Shown: one piece after another, positions 11,561 through 23,279 of the stretch | Position numbering within the stretch: the first letter of the stretch is position 1 | Layout: each line of letters begins with the position of its first letter | DNA from: Beroe forskalii | Taxonomy: Eukaryota; Ctenophora; Nuda; Beroida; Beroidae | Assembly: GCA_011033025.1 (NCBI GenBank) | Contig: WFMF01000029.1 | Span: 558,001 to 622,000 of the forward strand | DNA length: 64,000 nucleotides | Direction of reading: 5' to 3' | Notes under the pieces: model-generated | Databases searched by the model: none | What the model saw: only the letters and a program-made list of their open reading frames with translations | Told to the model about the DNA's origin: nothing | Translations under genes and position numbers: made by a program

Positions 11561-12383
11561 TGCATGGAGGACCCAGTTATCATCGGCCTATCTCACAAGT
11601 ACAAGAAAGCTCCTGCTCAGATCATCTTGAGATGGATCATTCAACATGGCGTGGGTGAGGAATATTTGATCGGGTAGCGCGTTGGCCAGCATTATGCTGT
11701 TGCGCAGCCCACCTTTTCCCCCATTTGTTCAAATTATGATTATCACCCACACAGCCCATTTCGCCTCTCGTCCCCCCTGAATTAACCCCTAAGATGCAAA
11801 TAATGGTATTCTTAACGGGACCGAGGCCACAGAAGATTTGAGCAAATGCAAATTATAACATTGTTAATAAATCAGTTTGAATTTGAATTTGAAATTTATA
11901 TTTTTATTTTTGTCACAAATTTGATCATGAAGTCGGCCTTCAATCCATTCAATAGCCCGATTTTGGGTTGCATAAGCTGGTCATGACTTACTCGATGCTA
12001 TGTAATAGATCAATGCTCAAGAAGGGACCTTTAATTGCAAAATGCCCTCTTTTGTCACAGGCGAAATAGCAAACACGTGTAACAAGCCCTTGTCGGGAGT
12101 TTGATTTAGAGACCTGTTTATTGCACTGTTACGACCGTAGAAGTTTACAATAAACAGTCACTCCTACGCATATATTTGAAGTAAAAAATGCAATCCATTC
12201 CCTATTTCCCGCTTCAACCTGCACCTATTTTCAGGTGTTCTGCCTAAGTCCAAGACTCCTTCCCACATCCTCGAGAATGCCAACATCTTCGACTTCAGCC
12301 TGACACCAAGTGACATGGAGCGAATCAACTCGCTCAACAAAGACAAGTGCTTTACCCCCTACAACACCCATTACTTCAGATGA
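11561..12383 (+). CDS. Aldo-keto reductase, last two exons
   Basis: Exon A is 11561-11654 (acceptor CTTTCAG, donor GTGAGG) and exon B is 12235-12383 (acceptor TATTTTCAG, ending TGA). They join with a split Gly codon, 94 + 149 bases = 81 codons including the stop. Exon A carries KKAPAQIILRWIIQHGV, the family's PAQ(V/I)xLRWxxQxGV helix. Exon B begins VLPKSKTPSHILENANIFDF, matching the VxPKS motif that contacts the NADP phosphate, and then SLTPSDMERINSLN. This family reduces aldehydes and ketones with NADPH in the cytosol. Only the C-terminal quarter of the usual ~320 residues is present. The N-terminal barrel exons with the catalytic Tyr/Lys/Asp/His were not found upstream, where only repeats lie. 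Confidence 0.85.
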
Positions 12384-13619
12384 ATATTCTTCATTTATTT
12401 CTTCACTATATTGTTGCCAAGTCATTGTTTACTATTAATCAATTATTTCATAACCAGAACTGGTAATTATATTGTTGAATTTATATTTTGAATTTAAGGT
12501 TTGCCGAGCTTCCGACAATGTTTGTGATTTTTCCATGATCTCCTACGGCCTTTTTGTTTTACAAAAAGGTATTGAGGTATAATAGTTGGCTATGGACAAG
12601 TTCCGTAAGTGCCCAGAAAATTTTTGCATACTAATTCTACTGCGGTAACCATGCTACAAATACGAAATACAGAACAGTATTAATTGTTTCTTGAATAGAA
12701 TTAATTGGGTAATTGTTATTGATGCAGCTCCTCTTATATTTTGGAGAACGGATTACGGAAAGCGCTTACGAACTGAAACGGAAACATTGCACATACGTGT
12801 CTTCATAGGCCGAAAGCAACAGGTCGAAACGTAGAATTTTCTCGTAGCCTCATCTTATATGTTTTTCACTACTATCTTTTCCTCACCTCTTTTGACGATT
12901 GAAACCATAATATGTAATTGCTAAGTCATGAAGGGTCTTTATTGAGCCCTTTCGAGTTTCGACGTACCCTTTTGACCAGCTGCTTTCCACCTATGATCAC
13001 ACATATCAGTTTAACTGATATAATATAGCATTAGCATTCGGTGATCCAAACATTTCATACTTGTATTATTATGGCATTATTGCATTATTACTATGGTATT
13101 ATTATTGCCGATAATGGTTTTTAAAAGTATTTTAATTTAATGATAATCTGATTTGCTAGAAGCAGATATAGCGGGAGATTTTTATTTCAGTATTTGTAAC
13201 TATGAAATCAGCACCTGATTGGCCCTTATCTTACCGGCTTTCAAATTTTTCTTTCAAAATCCAAACTGTAAAGATCAGTTAAGTTGGAAATTTTTTAGGG
13301 AATAAATTCTAAGGTCAGTTCAAAAATCTGGGGGGGGGGGGCTTCAGCCCCTAGCACCCCCTCCCCTGGGAATTGCGGCCCTGACTTTATTTCATTTACC
13401 ATCAAATTTGATTTCAACCGGCCTTTCTTAGTTTTTCAATCGGCCATCCATTTCATAGTCGCTTTGTCTGGCAAATTATACGATTATTCCAGGGGCAGGT
13501 TACAATGGCCAATTAGCGTTATTCATTATTCATGGAGGTGAATCGCATTCAAATTTCAATGATTTTTAACACATTTATTCCGCTGATGGCGATACCTAAA
13601 ACTAAAACATAGTGATATT
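12384..13619. other. 3' flank / intergenic, no gene seen
   Basis: AT-rich. A G-run/C-run patch at 13330-13385 resembles the end of a transposon such as that at 48630-49042 but lacks a clear terminal repeat. No coding exon recognised. Confidence 0.45.
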
Positions 13620-14277
13620 TGTTATGGTTTCCCTCGTAGTATAGTTCGAAGAGAAACAAGCTTTGTGACTGCTTTTGAATGTCGAATAAGATAAACTAAC
13701 AAGATATAAAGATCGCCCCGTAACCCCTATCTCCGTTGTCTCTCCTCTTTGCGCGTGCCTCTCTCTGATTGGTCAATATCCTCCAATCAGCGTAGCTTAC
13801 GCTGATAACAATTACGGATGGGATGGGAAGTCTCGTGGAAGAATTACAATTCTTCTTTAGCTGTTAAAGTCGTGCATCCGACAATATGGCTCGAGAGCAA
13901 ATTAGCATGTCAATGCCATAAGTCAAATTACGGCGAGATACTGCGGCAATATCCAAGCCCAGCCTTAATGCTTATCATAACAATGATTTCTAGGGAGTGA
14001 CTAATTATGGAAGGTAGCTGTACTTCCAGGGAACAATAGTTGCAGTTTGCAATTTACTAAATGCTACGTGGTCTCCCGTCTGTGAGGCTAATTGTACGTT
14101 TGTTGTAAGGATCATCCCTTATTCAAGTGACATGCCTGAAGTATGCGGATGCTTCACTAATAGTTCAGTGCAATTACGCAATTAGAGAACAGCTCTGTCA
14201 TGGATCAACGGATATCATGGAAACTTGGGAACGTGTTAGGCTATAGATGATAATTGACCTATAACGGTACCCTAACA
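13620..14277 (+). mobile_element. Diverged LTR copy A
   Basis: Starts TGTTATGGTTTC and ends CGGTACCCTAACA (TG...CA). It shares with copies B and C the blocks CTGATTGGTCAATATCCTCC, CAGCGTAGCTTACGCT and GATGGG..., and the end ATAACGGTACCCTAACA, but is strongly diverged between them. It is probably an older LTR of the same family. The TATT before it matches the TATT after copy C. Confidence 0.6.

Positions 14278-14279
<2 letters not shown>

Positions 14280-14321
<42 letters not shown>
14280..14321. repeat. Poly(T) run of 42
   Basis: Homopolymer separating LTR copies A and B, exactly where the first ~77 bases of copy B are missing. It may be a natural insertion or an assembly artefact. Confidence 0.95.
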
Positions 14322-14322
<1 letters not shown>

Positions 14323-14323
14323 A

Positions 14324-14832
14324 CTTTGAAACGTAGCTTATATTGACAATAATATTGTGAAGATATATACAGTGTGCTCGCCGTATCAACCCTGCTCTCT
14401 GCGCAGTGCGCATCGTGCCTTCTCTGATTGGTCAATATCCTCCAATCAGCGTAGCTTACGCTAATCTCAATTACATGTGGGATGGGCAACAAGATAATAT
14501 TGTCCAAGCAATATTATAAGCCTTGGTAATCATAACAATGATCTCTCGAGTTGCTGGATGCAATGGAAGTCAACCATGAACAATAGTGGCAATTTGCTAA
14601 TCACTGCACGTCGTCTCAATATCTCCTGGACTAATTAAATACTTGTTACAATGGTCAAGGATCATCCTTTATTCATATTTGAGACTGTGAGCTGTGCAGG
14701 ATGCTTTATGGAGATTAGTGTGGTGTGCAATCATGCAATTAGGCAAGAGTGATATAACCAACTCATGGTTGCATGGGAGATATGGGCGTGTTAGGTAATC
14801 ACTAACTCATGACCGATAACGGTACCCTAACA
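14324..14832 (+). mobile_element. LTR copy B (5' truncated)
   Basis: Matches 16495-17004 almost base for base over 509 positions; the only difference seen is one T in a T-run near the CCAAT pair. It contains CTGATTGGTCAATATCCTCC (a CCAAT box in both orientations) and ends CCCTAACA. The first ~77 bases present in copy C are absent here. Confidence 0.85.
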
Positions 14833-16417
14833 CATCTCCCTCCACAAAAATTAAATAATTTGAAAAATTATTTAATAATCCGCTGTTGATGTATGAAAGC
14901 ATCATTGAGATCAATCAATGATACTGGGAGGTTGGACCAATATGGTAATTGATTTTTGCACAATTCTGATGTTCCTGTTAATTCACAAAGTGCATTTCGA
15001 CCAGCGAAAATTATGATCGCAGAGATTGGGTTGAATATGGCAATGCAAGATCATATTCATAACATATTCACACTGATTGAAAATTTATACATATCACACT
15101 CACATATTCATACATATTACATATCACATATCATAATATAAATTCTTAAATTCCATATGCCAGCTCAATTATGAAAATTTAGGGAAAATTTACCTATTTT
15201 TTACTCAAGAAAAATTGTTTTGAAATGAAAATTGCACTTTGAAATTCTCTTAAAATTTTGATAGATTTCACATAAATTTTTGTACTTGTAGTACATAATA
15301 AAAATTGTCCTTGAAGTCTTAAATTTCAATCAATTCACTTACGATACTAGAAACTTCCTATTTTTAGTAATTATAGTAGCATAATGTTCAAATCATCACG
15401 TAGATTTCATTCATGAATCGTTGAGTTGCAGACCACAGTGAAGTTACCTCGAGGAATCTTTTGTCTTTTTGTGATGCGCAATGATAGCATCTGAGCATCT
15501 TGTCTGAGTATAAAGATGACTCTAAATCGTTGTCAAACAACGAGTGCAGAATGAGAAAGATGTTGTTTACATCTGTACTCTTGATCAAGCTTTGTTCCTA
15601 AAGATACGATTGGGCGGCATCCATAATTGATTTGGAATAAATCAATGAGATGATGCTGCAGGAAGTGAAACTTCCTGGAAATATTCTTCCATTTGAAAAC
15701 CATTCACAACCGTTAGCAATGGTTGAGAACCATTGTTGACCGTAATAACCATTTAATAAGGTTGTCATTACATTGGCAATTGACAACGCAATAGTCAATT
15801 AGTTCAACTAAGTTGACAAAGCTTTCAAGAAGGTTTTCTTGAAGCAGTTGTAATCTTCCAAACCGTATAATGTGTATTTCGCTTTAAAATTCACAGAAAT
15901 ACCCATTCAGACTTTTCTCATACAATTGTTCCACCAATTTTTCGCCTTTTATTGGGAATCCTTACTCTGTACTCTATAACATTTCTTTAAGTTGAAACTT
16001 CAATACCTACTTCAATAGGCTCTCTTTTAGCCTCTGCTTCATAACTCAGCTTAAACACTTCAATACTTCGGAGTCTTCTATCAGAAAGTCACGTTGTATT
16101 TTCAGTTTCCTTCCAAAACTAGAAAATTAGGCGTAAACCAACTATGAATCGAAATCAGTGAGTAGGTATGGCTATTCTGTGAACAAACGTTTGAGGAACG
16201 AAATTTTAGGTCATATGTAACAATTAATGGATTGTTGTTACAAATCTCTATTGATCAACAATAGTGCAATGATAAATCGGTCAACGATTGGTCAACATCA
16301 TTTGAATTTGAAAATCAATCAAATGATCAGAACAGCAGAACAGTAACACAAGTATAAATTGATGAACGATCATCAAAAATCACGTAAACTTAAAACGTTT
16401 TAGACGTGGGAGCCATT
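14833..16417 (+). mobile_element. Internal region between near-identical LTRs
   Basis: 1585 AT-rich bases between LTR B and LTR C, with no gag or pol reading frame. It ends in a purine-rich GACGTGGGAGCC just before the 3' LTR, resembling a polypurine tract. This fits a non-autonomous LTR element (TRIM/LARD-like). Confidence 0.55.
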
Positions 16418-17004
16418 TGTTATGGTTTCTGTCGTAGTATAGTCTCTCACTCTGTCACTTGACGACACGGACAATAAAGACTAGAATATAGCATCTTTGA
16501 AACGTAGCTTATATTGACAATAATATTGTGAAGATATATACAGTGTGCTCGCCGTATCAACCCTGCTCTCTGCGCAGTGCGCATCGTGCCTTTCTCTGAT
16601 TGGTCAATATCCTCCAATCAGCGTAGCTTACGCTAATCTCAATTACATGTGGGATGGGCAACAAGATAATATTGTCCAAGCAATATTATAAGCCTTGGTA
16701 ATCATAACAATGATCTCTCGAGTTGCTGGATGCAATGGAAGTCAACCATGAACAATAGTGGCAATTTGCTAATCACTGCACGTCGTCTCAATATCTCCTG
16801 GACTAATTAAATACTTGTTACAATGGTCAAGGATCATCCTTTATTCATATTTGAGACTGTGAGCTGTGCAGGATGCTTTATGGAGATTAGTGTGGTGTGC
16901 AATCATGCAATTAGGCAAGAGTGATATAACCAACTCATGGTTGCATGGGAGATATGGGCGTGTTAGGTAATCACTAACTCATGACCGATAACGGTACCCT
17001 AACA
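16418..17004 (+). mobile_element. LTR copy C (complete, 587 bp)
   Basis: Begins TGTTATGGTTTCTGTCG and ends GGTACCCTAACA. It contains AATAAA at about 16472 (possible polyadenylation signal) and a CCAAT-rich block. Near-identity of its last 510 bases to copy B implies recent transposition or duplication. Confidence 0.8.
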
Positions 17005-17175
17005 TATTTGATTTAATATAAATCATTATGATTAATAATTGTTTGATAATATTAATATTAATATATTTTTACAGTTTATCAAATTCAATATCATGAAGTT
17101 AAATTCAATAAAAAGTTGTAATCCAATTGTTTTCTTAGCTTCAAATTCAAAGGATACTGATTTAATTTTAACGGT

Positions 17176-17478
17176 GGCGTGTCGAACTCATATAGGCGCG
17201 GCTTTTCAATGCACGGCTCGCTGCTTGTAATTTACAGGCGCAGCGAGCCGAGCACGATTACGCCGCGCATTCGTAGGATGTTATTGTCTGACGTCGTCAG
17301 ACCCTGCGAGTCGTGCAGGCGCGCGCGAGGGGGTCAGGCAACGCCTGACAAGGATGTTACCCTACCCTCGCGCGCGCGGCGCAACGATCCACATTTGGAC
17401 GTCACTTTGCGCCTTCCGCGAAACATCGCCCGTCGAGCCGTGCATGGAAAAGCCGCGCACATATTAGTTCGACACGCC
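17176..17478. mobile_element. MITE with ~45-bp terminal inverted repeats
   Basis: The left end GGCGTGTCGAACTCATAT... through GCACGGCTCG (17176-17219) is matched in reverse complement at about 17430-17478 (CGAGCCGTGCATGG...GTTCGACACGCC). About 303 bases; the interior contains GTCTGACGTCGTCAGAC and GTCAGGCAACGCCTGAC palindromes. No clear target duplication. Confidence 0.65.
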
Positions 17479-18185
17479 CCTGTTATGCTGTGCACAAGAC
17501 AGATTCGATCTGTTTCGGACTGAAAGTGCTGCGCTCAATCTTTTTTAGTTTATTACAATTTTACTTTCTTAAGCCCGCATTGCCAGACGTTGCCTGCGAG
17601 TCGGGGCGCGCGCGCGAGGGGGCCAGGCAACGCCTGGCAAATGTTACGAAGCCTTATTTTGCGCGCGTTTTGTGCACATGGATCGATCGATATAATAGAC
17701 CCGTTGAAAGAATGCGCAAATTTCAGCAAAAATCAATGTGAACTGTAAAGCAAATTAATTGAAACCTTGTGCGCGCACTGTAATTTGTTGTCAGGCGTTG
17801 CCTGACCCCCTCGCGCGCGCGAAGCGCGCGCGCCACGACTTAATAATGGGTCTGACGACGTCAGACAAGTAATTTGCGAGCTCTTTCGACGGGTCTTTCG
17901 ATCAATCCTTCCCCTAACCAGGGGTGCCGCGCCGCGCACTCCGTGCGCGTAACCAGGGTCCTGGTTAGGGCAAGATCAATCCATGTGCACACATACGCGT
18001 CAGAGAAGACATTTCTACACCCCATAGCTGGTCCAGGGAAAGTTTTGTTTTGTCTGGAGTTGACATTTCTTCTTGTGCAGTAGCTGCCGTGTTTATTTTT
18101 AGGTGGTATGTGGGTGGTTAGTGCTGTTTAACAATCCAGGGGTTACCTATTTTGTAACATCTCTGTATCTTTTCATTCTGTGAAG
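17479..18185. repeat. GC-rich palindromic repeat modules
   Basis: Includes CCAGGCAACGCCTGG (about 17624), TCAGGCGTTGCCTGA (about 17791), GTCTGACGACGTCAGAC (about 17850) and AACCAGGGTCCTGGTT (about 17952). All are perfect or near-perfect palindromes embedded in (GC)n. Same modules as at 7290-7892 and in the arms of the large palindrome. Confidence 0.65.
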
Positions 18186-18189
18186 AATT

Positions 18190-18860
18190 GTGTGCTTCCT
18201 TGACATCACACTAACTTTTGACATTTCGATAGGCAATGGGGGCCTCAAATATGATTGTAGAAGAATAAGGGGGGATCTAATTGAGGCTTTTAAAGTTGTT
18301 AATAATGAAGTTGAATATGGCCATAACTTATTCAAACTTGGTAGAAGCAGAAGAAACTTATTAACTTACAAGCATTCAACTATTAATTGCTCTAAAGTGG
18401 TTCGTAATTTGAATGAAAATTTTATATCAGAACGAGTAAGAAATTATTGGAATAATCTACCTAAATATGTGCGTGAGGCTTCAAGTGTAAACTCTTTCAA
18501 GGGTTGTTTAGAGTGTTATAAGAAGGAAACTACTAATCTAAGTCCTGATAACTTTTGGTATGTTTCTGAATTGGTGATGGAAAAGATAGAAGGTAAGAAT
18601 TATTTGTCTAATAAAGAGAAGTTTAATGATTATCTTCTAAATAATCCATATGTTGCTAAACGAAAAGGGATAAATATCAAGTAGCTAAACATTCAAGCTG
18701 TTTTTATTTTCATATTTTGTCAAATGTTCTGAATTGCTTTTGAATTAATGGGCACCAGTGTTCAAAGGTGTGTTTTTTAATGGAAGCCATTGGTTTTGAT
18801 TATTGAAATGAATTGTGATGGTTGAATACCATAATATTTATGTTATGTTATGTTAGCACT
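18190..18860 (+). pseudogene. 5'-truncated CR1-like LINE, ORF2 C-terminus
   Basis: The open frame to the stop at 18684 shares with the LINE ORF2 end at 43081-44337 the motifs RRIRGDLIEAFKVV, YWNNLP, SFKG, FWYVSELVMEKIEG and NKEKFNDYLL, ending NNPYVAKRKG. Only the last ~145 codons remain; the reverse transcriptase core is absent. A short (TTATG)n tail at about 18838 parallels the (TATCT)n tail of the complete copy. Divergence is high, so this is a different subfamily or an older copy. Confidence 0.85.
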
Positions 18861-18961
18861 GATGATGTTCTGAAAGTACTTTGCTATTTCACAACCAGCT
18901 CGTGTGTCCCATTAAAGTGTTGTGAAACCTGGCAATTGACAGTGACAAAGTATCCTTGACA

Positions 18962-19450
18962 TCACACTTGGTATTGGTTCTTGTCTTGATTCAGTGGCAG
19001 TGTTGTTATTTTTTTTCTAAAATCTAAATTGGGAAATCTAAAGTTCTTTTTAAAGTCATCATTGCTGATTACTTGTTCATCTTTCTCTGATGCTGGCATC
19101 CTGTAGCTGAAGTTTGTAAACAGACCAACTTTAGCCACTTGGGCCTTGACTTGCTCACTGATAATCGCATGGTCTGTGGCTGTTTGCCTGAGAAGTTCCT
19201 TGTCATTCCTTTTGGAGTCCTTCTTCTTTCCACACATTTCCTTCTTCTGCTGTTCAACATGTTCTCTTTTTCCTTTTTTAGCATGCTGCTGATAGTCTTT
19301 TGTTCCATACTTTTCTGCTATCACAGTGAAAACAACATACTTGAACTGTGCTACTTTTCATCAATGCTGTTAGACAGATCTTGGTTGGCTCTTGCCCAAC
19401 TAGGGCATCAAATTCATCCCATTTTTCTTTATCTTTGCCTCTTGGTATGG
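18962..19450 (-). pseudogene. Retroelement-like ORF remnant
   Basis: On the minus strand a 120-codon frame (19324 to 18962) carries IAEKYGTKDYQQHAKKGKRE and is rich in Lys/Glu. Upstream in another frame lies KDKEKWDEFDALVGQ. The 'KWxxFD...YG...' pattern is common at the N-terminal side of reverse-transcriptase polyproteins of aquatic invertebrates, as I recall it. Frame breaks mean it is not intact. Low confidence on family. Confidence 0.3.
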
Positions 19451-19585
19451 CAAGTATTGATGGATTTCTCCCATCCCTGCGCGCAACACTTGGAGGTTCC
19501 CCACGGAAAACGCTGCGTGCGCGGCGGAGGGTAGGGTAACATCCTACAATGGCAAGTATGTCTAACGCATATGTGTGCAGATTGC

Positions 19586-20045
19586 TCGATACGGAGGGCT
19601 CGATAACCTTAGTTACATACTAACACTTGCGCATGCAACTCTTTTATTCAGTAACTTAGGGGCCATCCATAAAGGACATCCGCAAAATTTTGGCCATTTC
19701 AGACCCCTCCCTCCCCCCTTGTCCGCAAACGTCCGCAATCCAGAAACCCCTCCCTCCCCCCGGACGTCTGCATTTTTCTTGAAAATTTTTTGGGTCGTCA
19801 TTTTTGGCCCTGAAATTTCATGATCTTCTAGTGAAATAGCTGTCAAATCGCCCAAAATTTCCATGAATTGCGGACGTCCGCATTGGGCCAAACACCCCTC
19901 CCCCCCTACGTCCGCAAACGTCCGCATTTGCCAGACTCCCCCTCCCCCCTCATTGCGGACGTCCTTTATGGATGGCCCCTTACTGTATAAAAGAGTTGAG
20001 CACGCAAGTGTTAGTATGTAAGGTTATCGAGCCCTCCGTATCCAG
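19586..20045. mobile_element. Hairpin element (~65-bp inverted arms) disrupted by a MITE
   Basis: ATACGGAGGGCTCGATAACC... at 19586-19655 is inverted at 19983-20045 (...GGTTATCGAGCCCTCCGTAT). The arms match at most positions. The loop is occupied by the Harbinger-like MITE at 19659-19979. Confidence 0.75.
19659..19979. mobile_element. PIF/Harbinger-like MITE, 321 bp
   Basis: Terminal inverted repeats GGGGCCATCCATAAAGGAC(A/G)TCCGCAA at both ends, flanked by TTA at 19656-19658 and 19980-19982. A 3-bp TTA target duplication is characteristic of PIF/Harbinger. The interior repeats 'GTCCGCAAACGTCCGCA' words. A fragment of another copy's end (ACTCCTTTATGGATGGCCCC) is at about 21249-21268. Confidence 0.8.
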
Positions 20046-21490
20046 CGATCTCCACACATATTTTCTTTTAGTGTTGGGTTTTGTAAAATAATTTGTAAAT
20101 ATTTTGTACATAGCCGTGTAAATAGTTTGTAGATATTCTTTAAGTATGAATTTTGTAATTTAACACAATATAAGACGCTTTCTTTTATAAATATCTCATA
20201 TTTGTTGCGTTGTTGATATTTTCTGCAGAGTATCTCTAATATAATTTCACAACCTCTGTATTATTATGTACCTCCGTCACGTTTTTTGTCCTTTTGTAGA
20301 CACAATTTGGAGCGCCCACGTGCAGTATGGATATATGCGGGCGCGTTGCTATGGTTACATATTGCGTGAGTGCGATCATTTCTGTTTAATGCTGTTTTGA
20401 ATACACTGCTGGGTAACTTTTGATGTGATTGGAATTTTTTGATGCGGTAAAAAGTATTTAGTTAATTTGAATTTTGCGATCGAGGTGCTGTGTAGCAGCG
20501 CTGAGTGAGCTGGGTATTTGCAGGCCTAACAGGCCTGCTAGTTATTATATATTTTCATGTCTTATAATTCAGGTACAAAATGTGAACCATGTATATCTAA
20601 ACATCCCAAGAAGTGGTAAGGCTTCTAATGTACCTCATCTTGGAGTTTCATTTGGTTTAATATGCCTAATGGAATGAAATGTCCTTCAATGTCTTGGCCC
20701 CTGTTGAAAGTTTGGACTCCAGTACTTGTTCTTATCACTTTCCAAGTACTTTTGAATTTCTTTCAGCACTGTCCATTCCTCACTGTCACCCCCATTATCA
20801 TTTTGCTGACAAGAACCACCTACAGTTATGAGTTGGACATAACTGAAGGGTGCAATCATGTTATGAGGTAGTGGTGAATCCAAGGTTGTTAATTTAGTGG
20901 AGTTGTAGGTGTTTGGGCGGAGGGAGTTCCAATGGTGTGATGGGAGGGTGGTGGTGGTGGTGCTGCTGGTGGGTTGCTGGTGCTGCTTGAATGAATGGAA
21001 TGTATATCATTCGGATTGGGCACTGGGAAAGGTCTATTGTGGTATTCAAATATACGAATTTCATGATTTTGAGTTCATCATCTAGGTATGAAACGTATCA
21101 AGAAAAGCTTATTTCGTTCGAATTTAAGCTTTTTAGCAACTTCTTATTTGGAAATTTGACTGGGAAGTTAATTCCTATATTCCCCATGTTGTGCCTCTGG
21201 GCCTACATCCCCAGATGTCCCCATTAGCCAGACTCCCCCTCTTTCTGGACTCCTTTATGGATGGCCCCATAGGAACTAAAAATGAATTTTCTGATTGCAT
21301 TTGGTTATCATCTATGGTGATTGATTTGGGAATTTCGATTGCCAGCTATCATTCATAGCTCAATGATTTGGATCTAACATTATGAATTACTTATAGCTGT
21401 GGCCTGTGTGCATTCTTTTAGACATCACATCTTTTTAAGTAGGTACCTCTAATAACTTAAGAATGATATATAAATCTGTGTTACTTATTT
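20046..21490. other. No confident gene; retroelement-like fragments
   Basis: Minus-strand frame 20883-20686 (65 codons, DNGGDSEEWTVLKEIQKYLE) may be a further retroelement remnant but has no diagnostic domain. A GGT-rich patch lies near 20945-20985. Confidence 0.35.
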
Positions 21491-21511
21491 ATTTCCATTT
21501 GAGGTACTGAG

Positions 21512-21602
21512 ATGGCTACCAAATCAGAAGGAATCCAACGGTTACTTCAAGCAGAGCAGAGGGCTAATGTGAAAGTTGCAGATGCAAAGAAAAAGAAGCA
21601 GA
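21512..21602 (+). CDS. V-ATPase subunit G N-terminus (exon 1 or processed fragment)
   Basis: ATG at 21512 reads MATKSEGIQRLLQAEQRANV then KVADAKKKKQK. It matches the conserved N-terminus of V-type ATPase subunit G (M..Q..GIQ.LL.AE..A). It lies 1.7 kb upstream of the matching exon at 23280. No GT donor exists where exon 1 should end. The sequence instead runs on through 11 bases (AGAAGCAGAAA) identical to the start of the 23280 exon before diverging, as a spliced copy would. It may be a processed fragment, or the genuine exon with an altered donor. Confidence 0.7.
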
Positions 21603-21634
21603 AAATATTTAGCAATATCATGTTCAATTATTGA

Positions 21635-23279
21635 GTAAATACGGATATTCATCTTAGTAACTCATTTAGTGCAACGAGGAGTTGTTAACCAAAAATATTT
21701 TCAATGATCGACATAAATTCTTAAAATTGATTGAATGAATTAATGTTGTACAGTTTATTCAGATCAATTGAAACAATGTAACTCTTCAGTATGACCTCAG
21801 TCCCCACTGAAGCAACTGAATTTTAAGTCCTCTTTCAGTCCTCTTTTAAGTCCTCTTTAAGTCCTCTTTTCTTTGAATAAGTGTGAATGTGATACTAGGC
21901 ACATGCATAATTTGAATTTATTGAAAAGCTTTCTAGTTCTTAATTAACATGCTTTTTATTAAGGTCTTTATATTTCCATGATCTATTTTGTACCTTGGGC
22001 TCACAATTAGGAGTGTATAAGATATATTAATTAATTAATTCAGTCAAGTACATGTCTGCATATTGGTGGACCATTGGTGGACATGTATGAATTTAAATGT
22101 TGTTTTAGTAAATTCATTTTATGGAACTCGTATGTACAAGGCTTTTGTACAATGTGCAGCTCACTGCTTTTTTTTCGAGTGCAACATCCAACTGATTAAT
22201 ATCCGACCGGATGGCAACTCTCAATACCACAGAGTTCCACTGGGAACCACCTAGCTGCAATACTAGGCATGCTAGCAACCCTTTACCTGGGTGCCAGGTG
22301 GTGGTACTCTTACGAGTAACAATTGGTCGGCGTCGCCCCTCCGAAGATTTACTATCTGGTTCCTTGTAATAAGAAGAGTAGTAGTGAAGTCTCTCTCACC
22401 TTGTACTCAATGAGCATACCACTGGTTGAGTTTGTGCAACAGTCTGTAGTTATCTTGTAAAGTTGTGGTGTGGTCTTATATTGGTGGATGTTTTGTGATA
22501 TCCACTGTAGACATTGTGTGTTCGGGTTCATCTTGTTTTAGTTTGTGTAATTGGTTACCTCATAACTGCACGATGTGCAACATCAGGGCATATTGGTACG
22601 GTAATTGGTTGCACTATGCACTCGGCTGAAGCCTCGTGATAGGTGACGTAGGCAAGTTCTCAATACCAGCACGGGAACATGAATTAGTATGGTGTGTAAA
22701 TTTTTAAGGGGACCTGGGAAGACTAGGTTTGTCTGGTCTATCCTCAGGCGTGGTTCCTATTGAGGGTTGGTTCCCATTTTGAGTTTAATTCCCATAACGG
22801 GTTTGATTCTCATTTCGGGTTAATTCCCATTAAGGGTTTGATTCCCATTTTGAGCCCCGCTTCATAAGAGAAAGGTTATTTAAGTCCTGTGTCGAAACAG
22901 GATCGATACACGGACTACTTGGCCCCATGGGTTGTGATAGGACCCAAGGGTGTACAGGGGGACCTCGAGGTGGTTAAAGGAGGGGATCGGAGTGGTTGTG
23001 ACTCTCCTAGTCTGCCGACCTCTGGGACAAACCCTTCAGTCTATTTTCTCGGCTGGAAGAGGTATCAGCCCTGAGACGTCCCCAAATCTCAGTCCCCTTG
23101 TTTTTAACAGCCAGTGAGCCATGCTTGATTACACCGCTGACCGCACATTTATGTCTGGTAATAACTAATAGACATGACCTCCATGTCCAGGTCCAAAGCA
23201 GTAAACTTTTTTTTTGTTTTTTTTCTAAATTTTGAAGTCCCATCATTTTCTAAATCCCTTGATTGTACATTTGCCTCAG
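21635..23279. other. Intron or intergenic DNA with minor repeats
   Basis: Contains TTAAGTCCTC repeats (about 21830-21870) and a ~22-bp repeat of the GGTTTGATTCCCATTTTGAG type (22755-22860). A G-rich stretch with an open 61-codon frame (22889-23074) is unrecognised. No exon supported. Confidence 0.4.

Noticed and set aside
14198-14507. Poly-Lys open frames on the minus strand
   Set aside because: They translate the 42-base poly(T) run between LTR copies.
17733-17939. Arg-rich open frames in GC-rich blocks (also 7527-7908, 38335-38631, 56492-56776)
   Set aside because: GC-rich palindromic repeats keep frames open on both strands; the 38335 and 56492 frames are copies of the same repeat in inverted arms.
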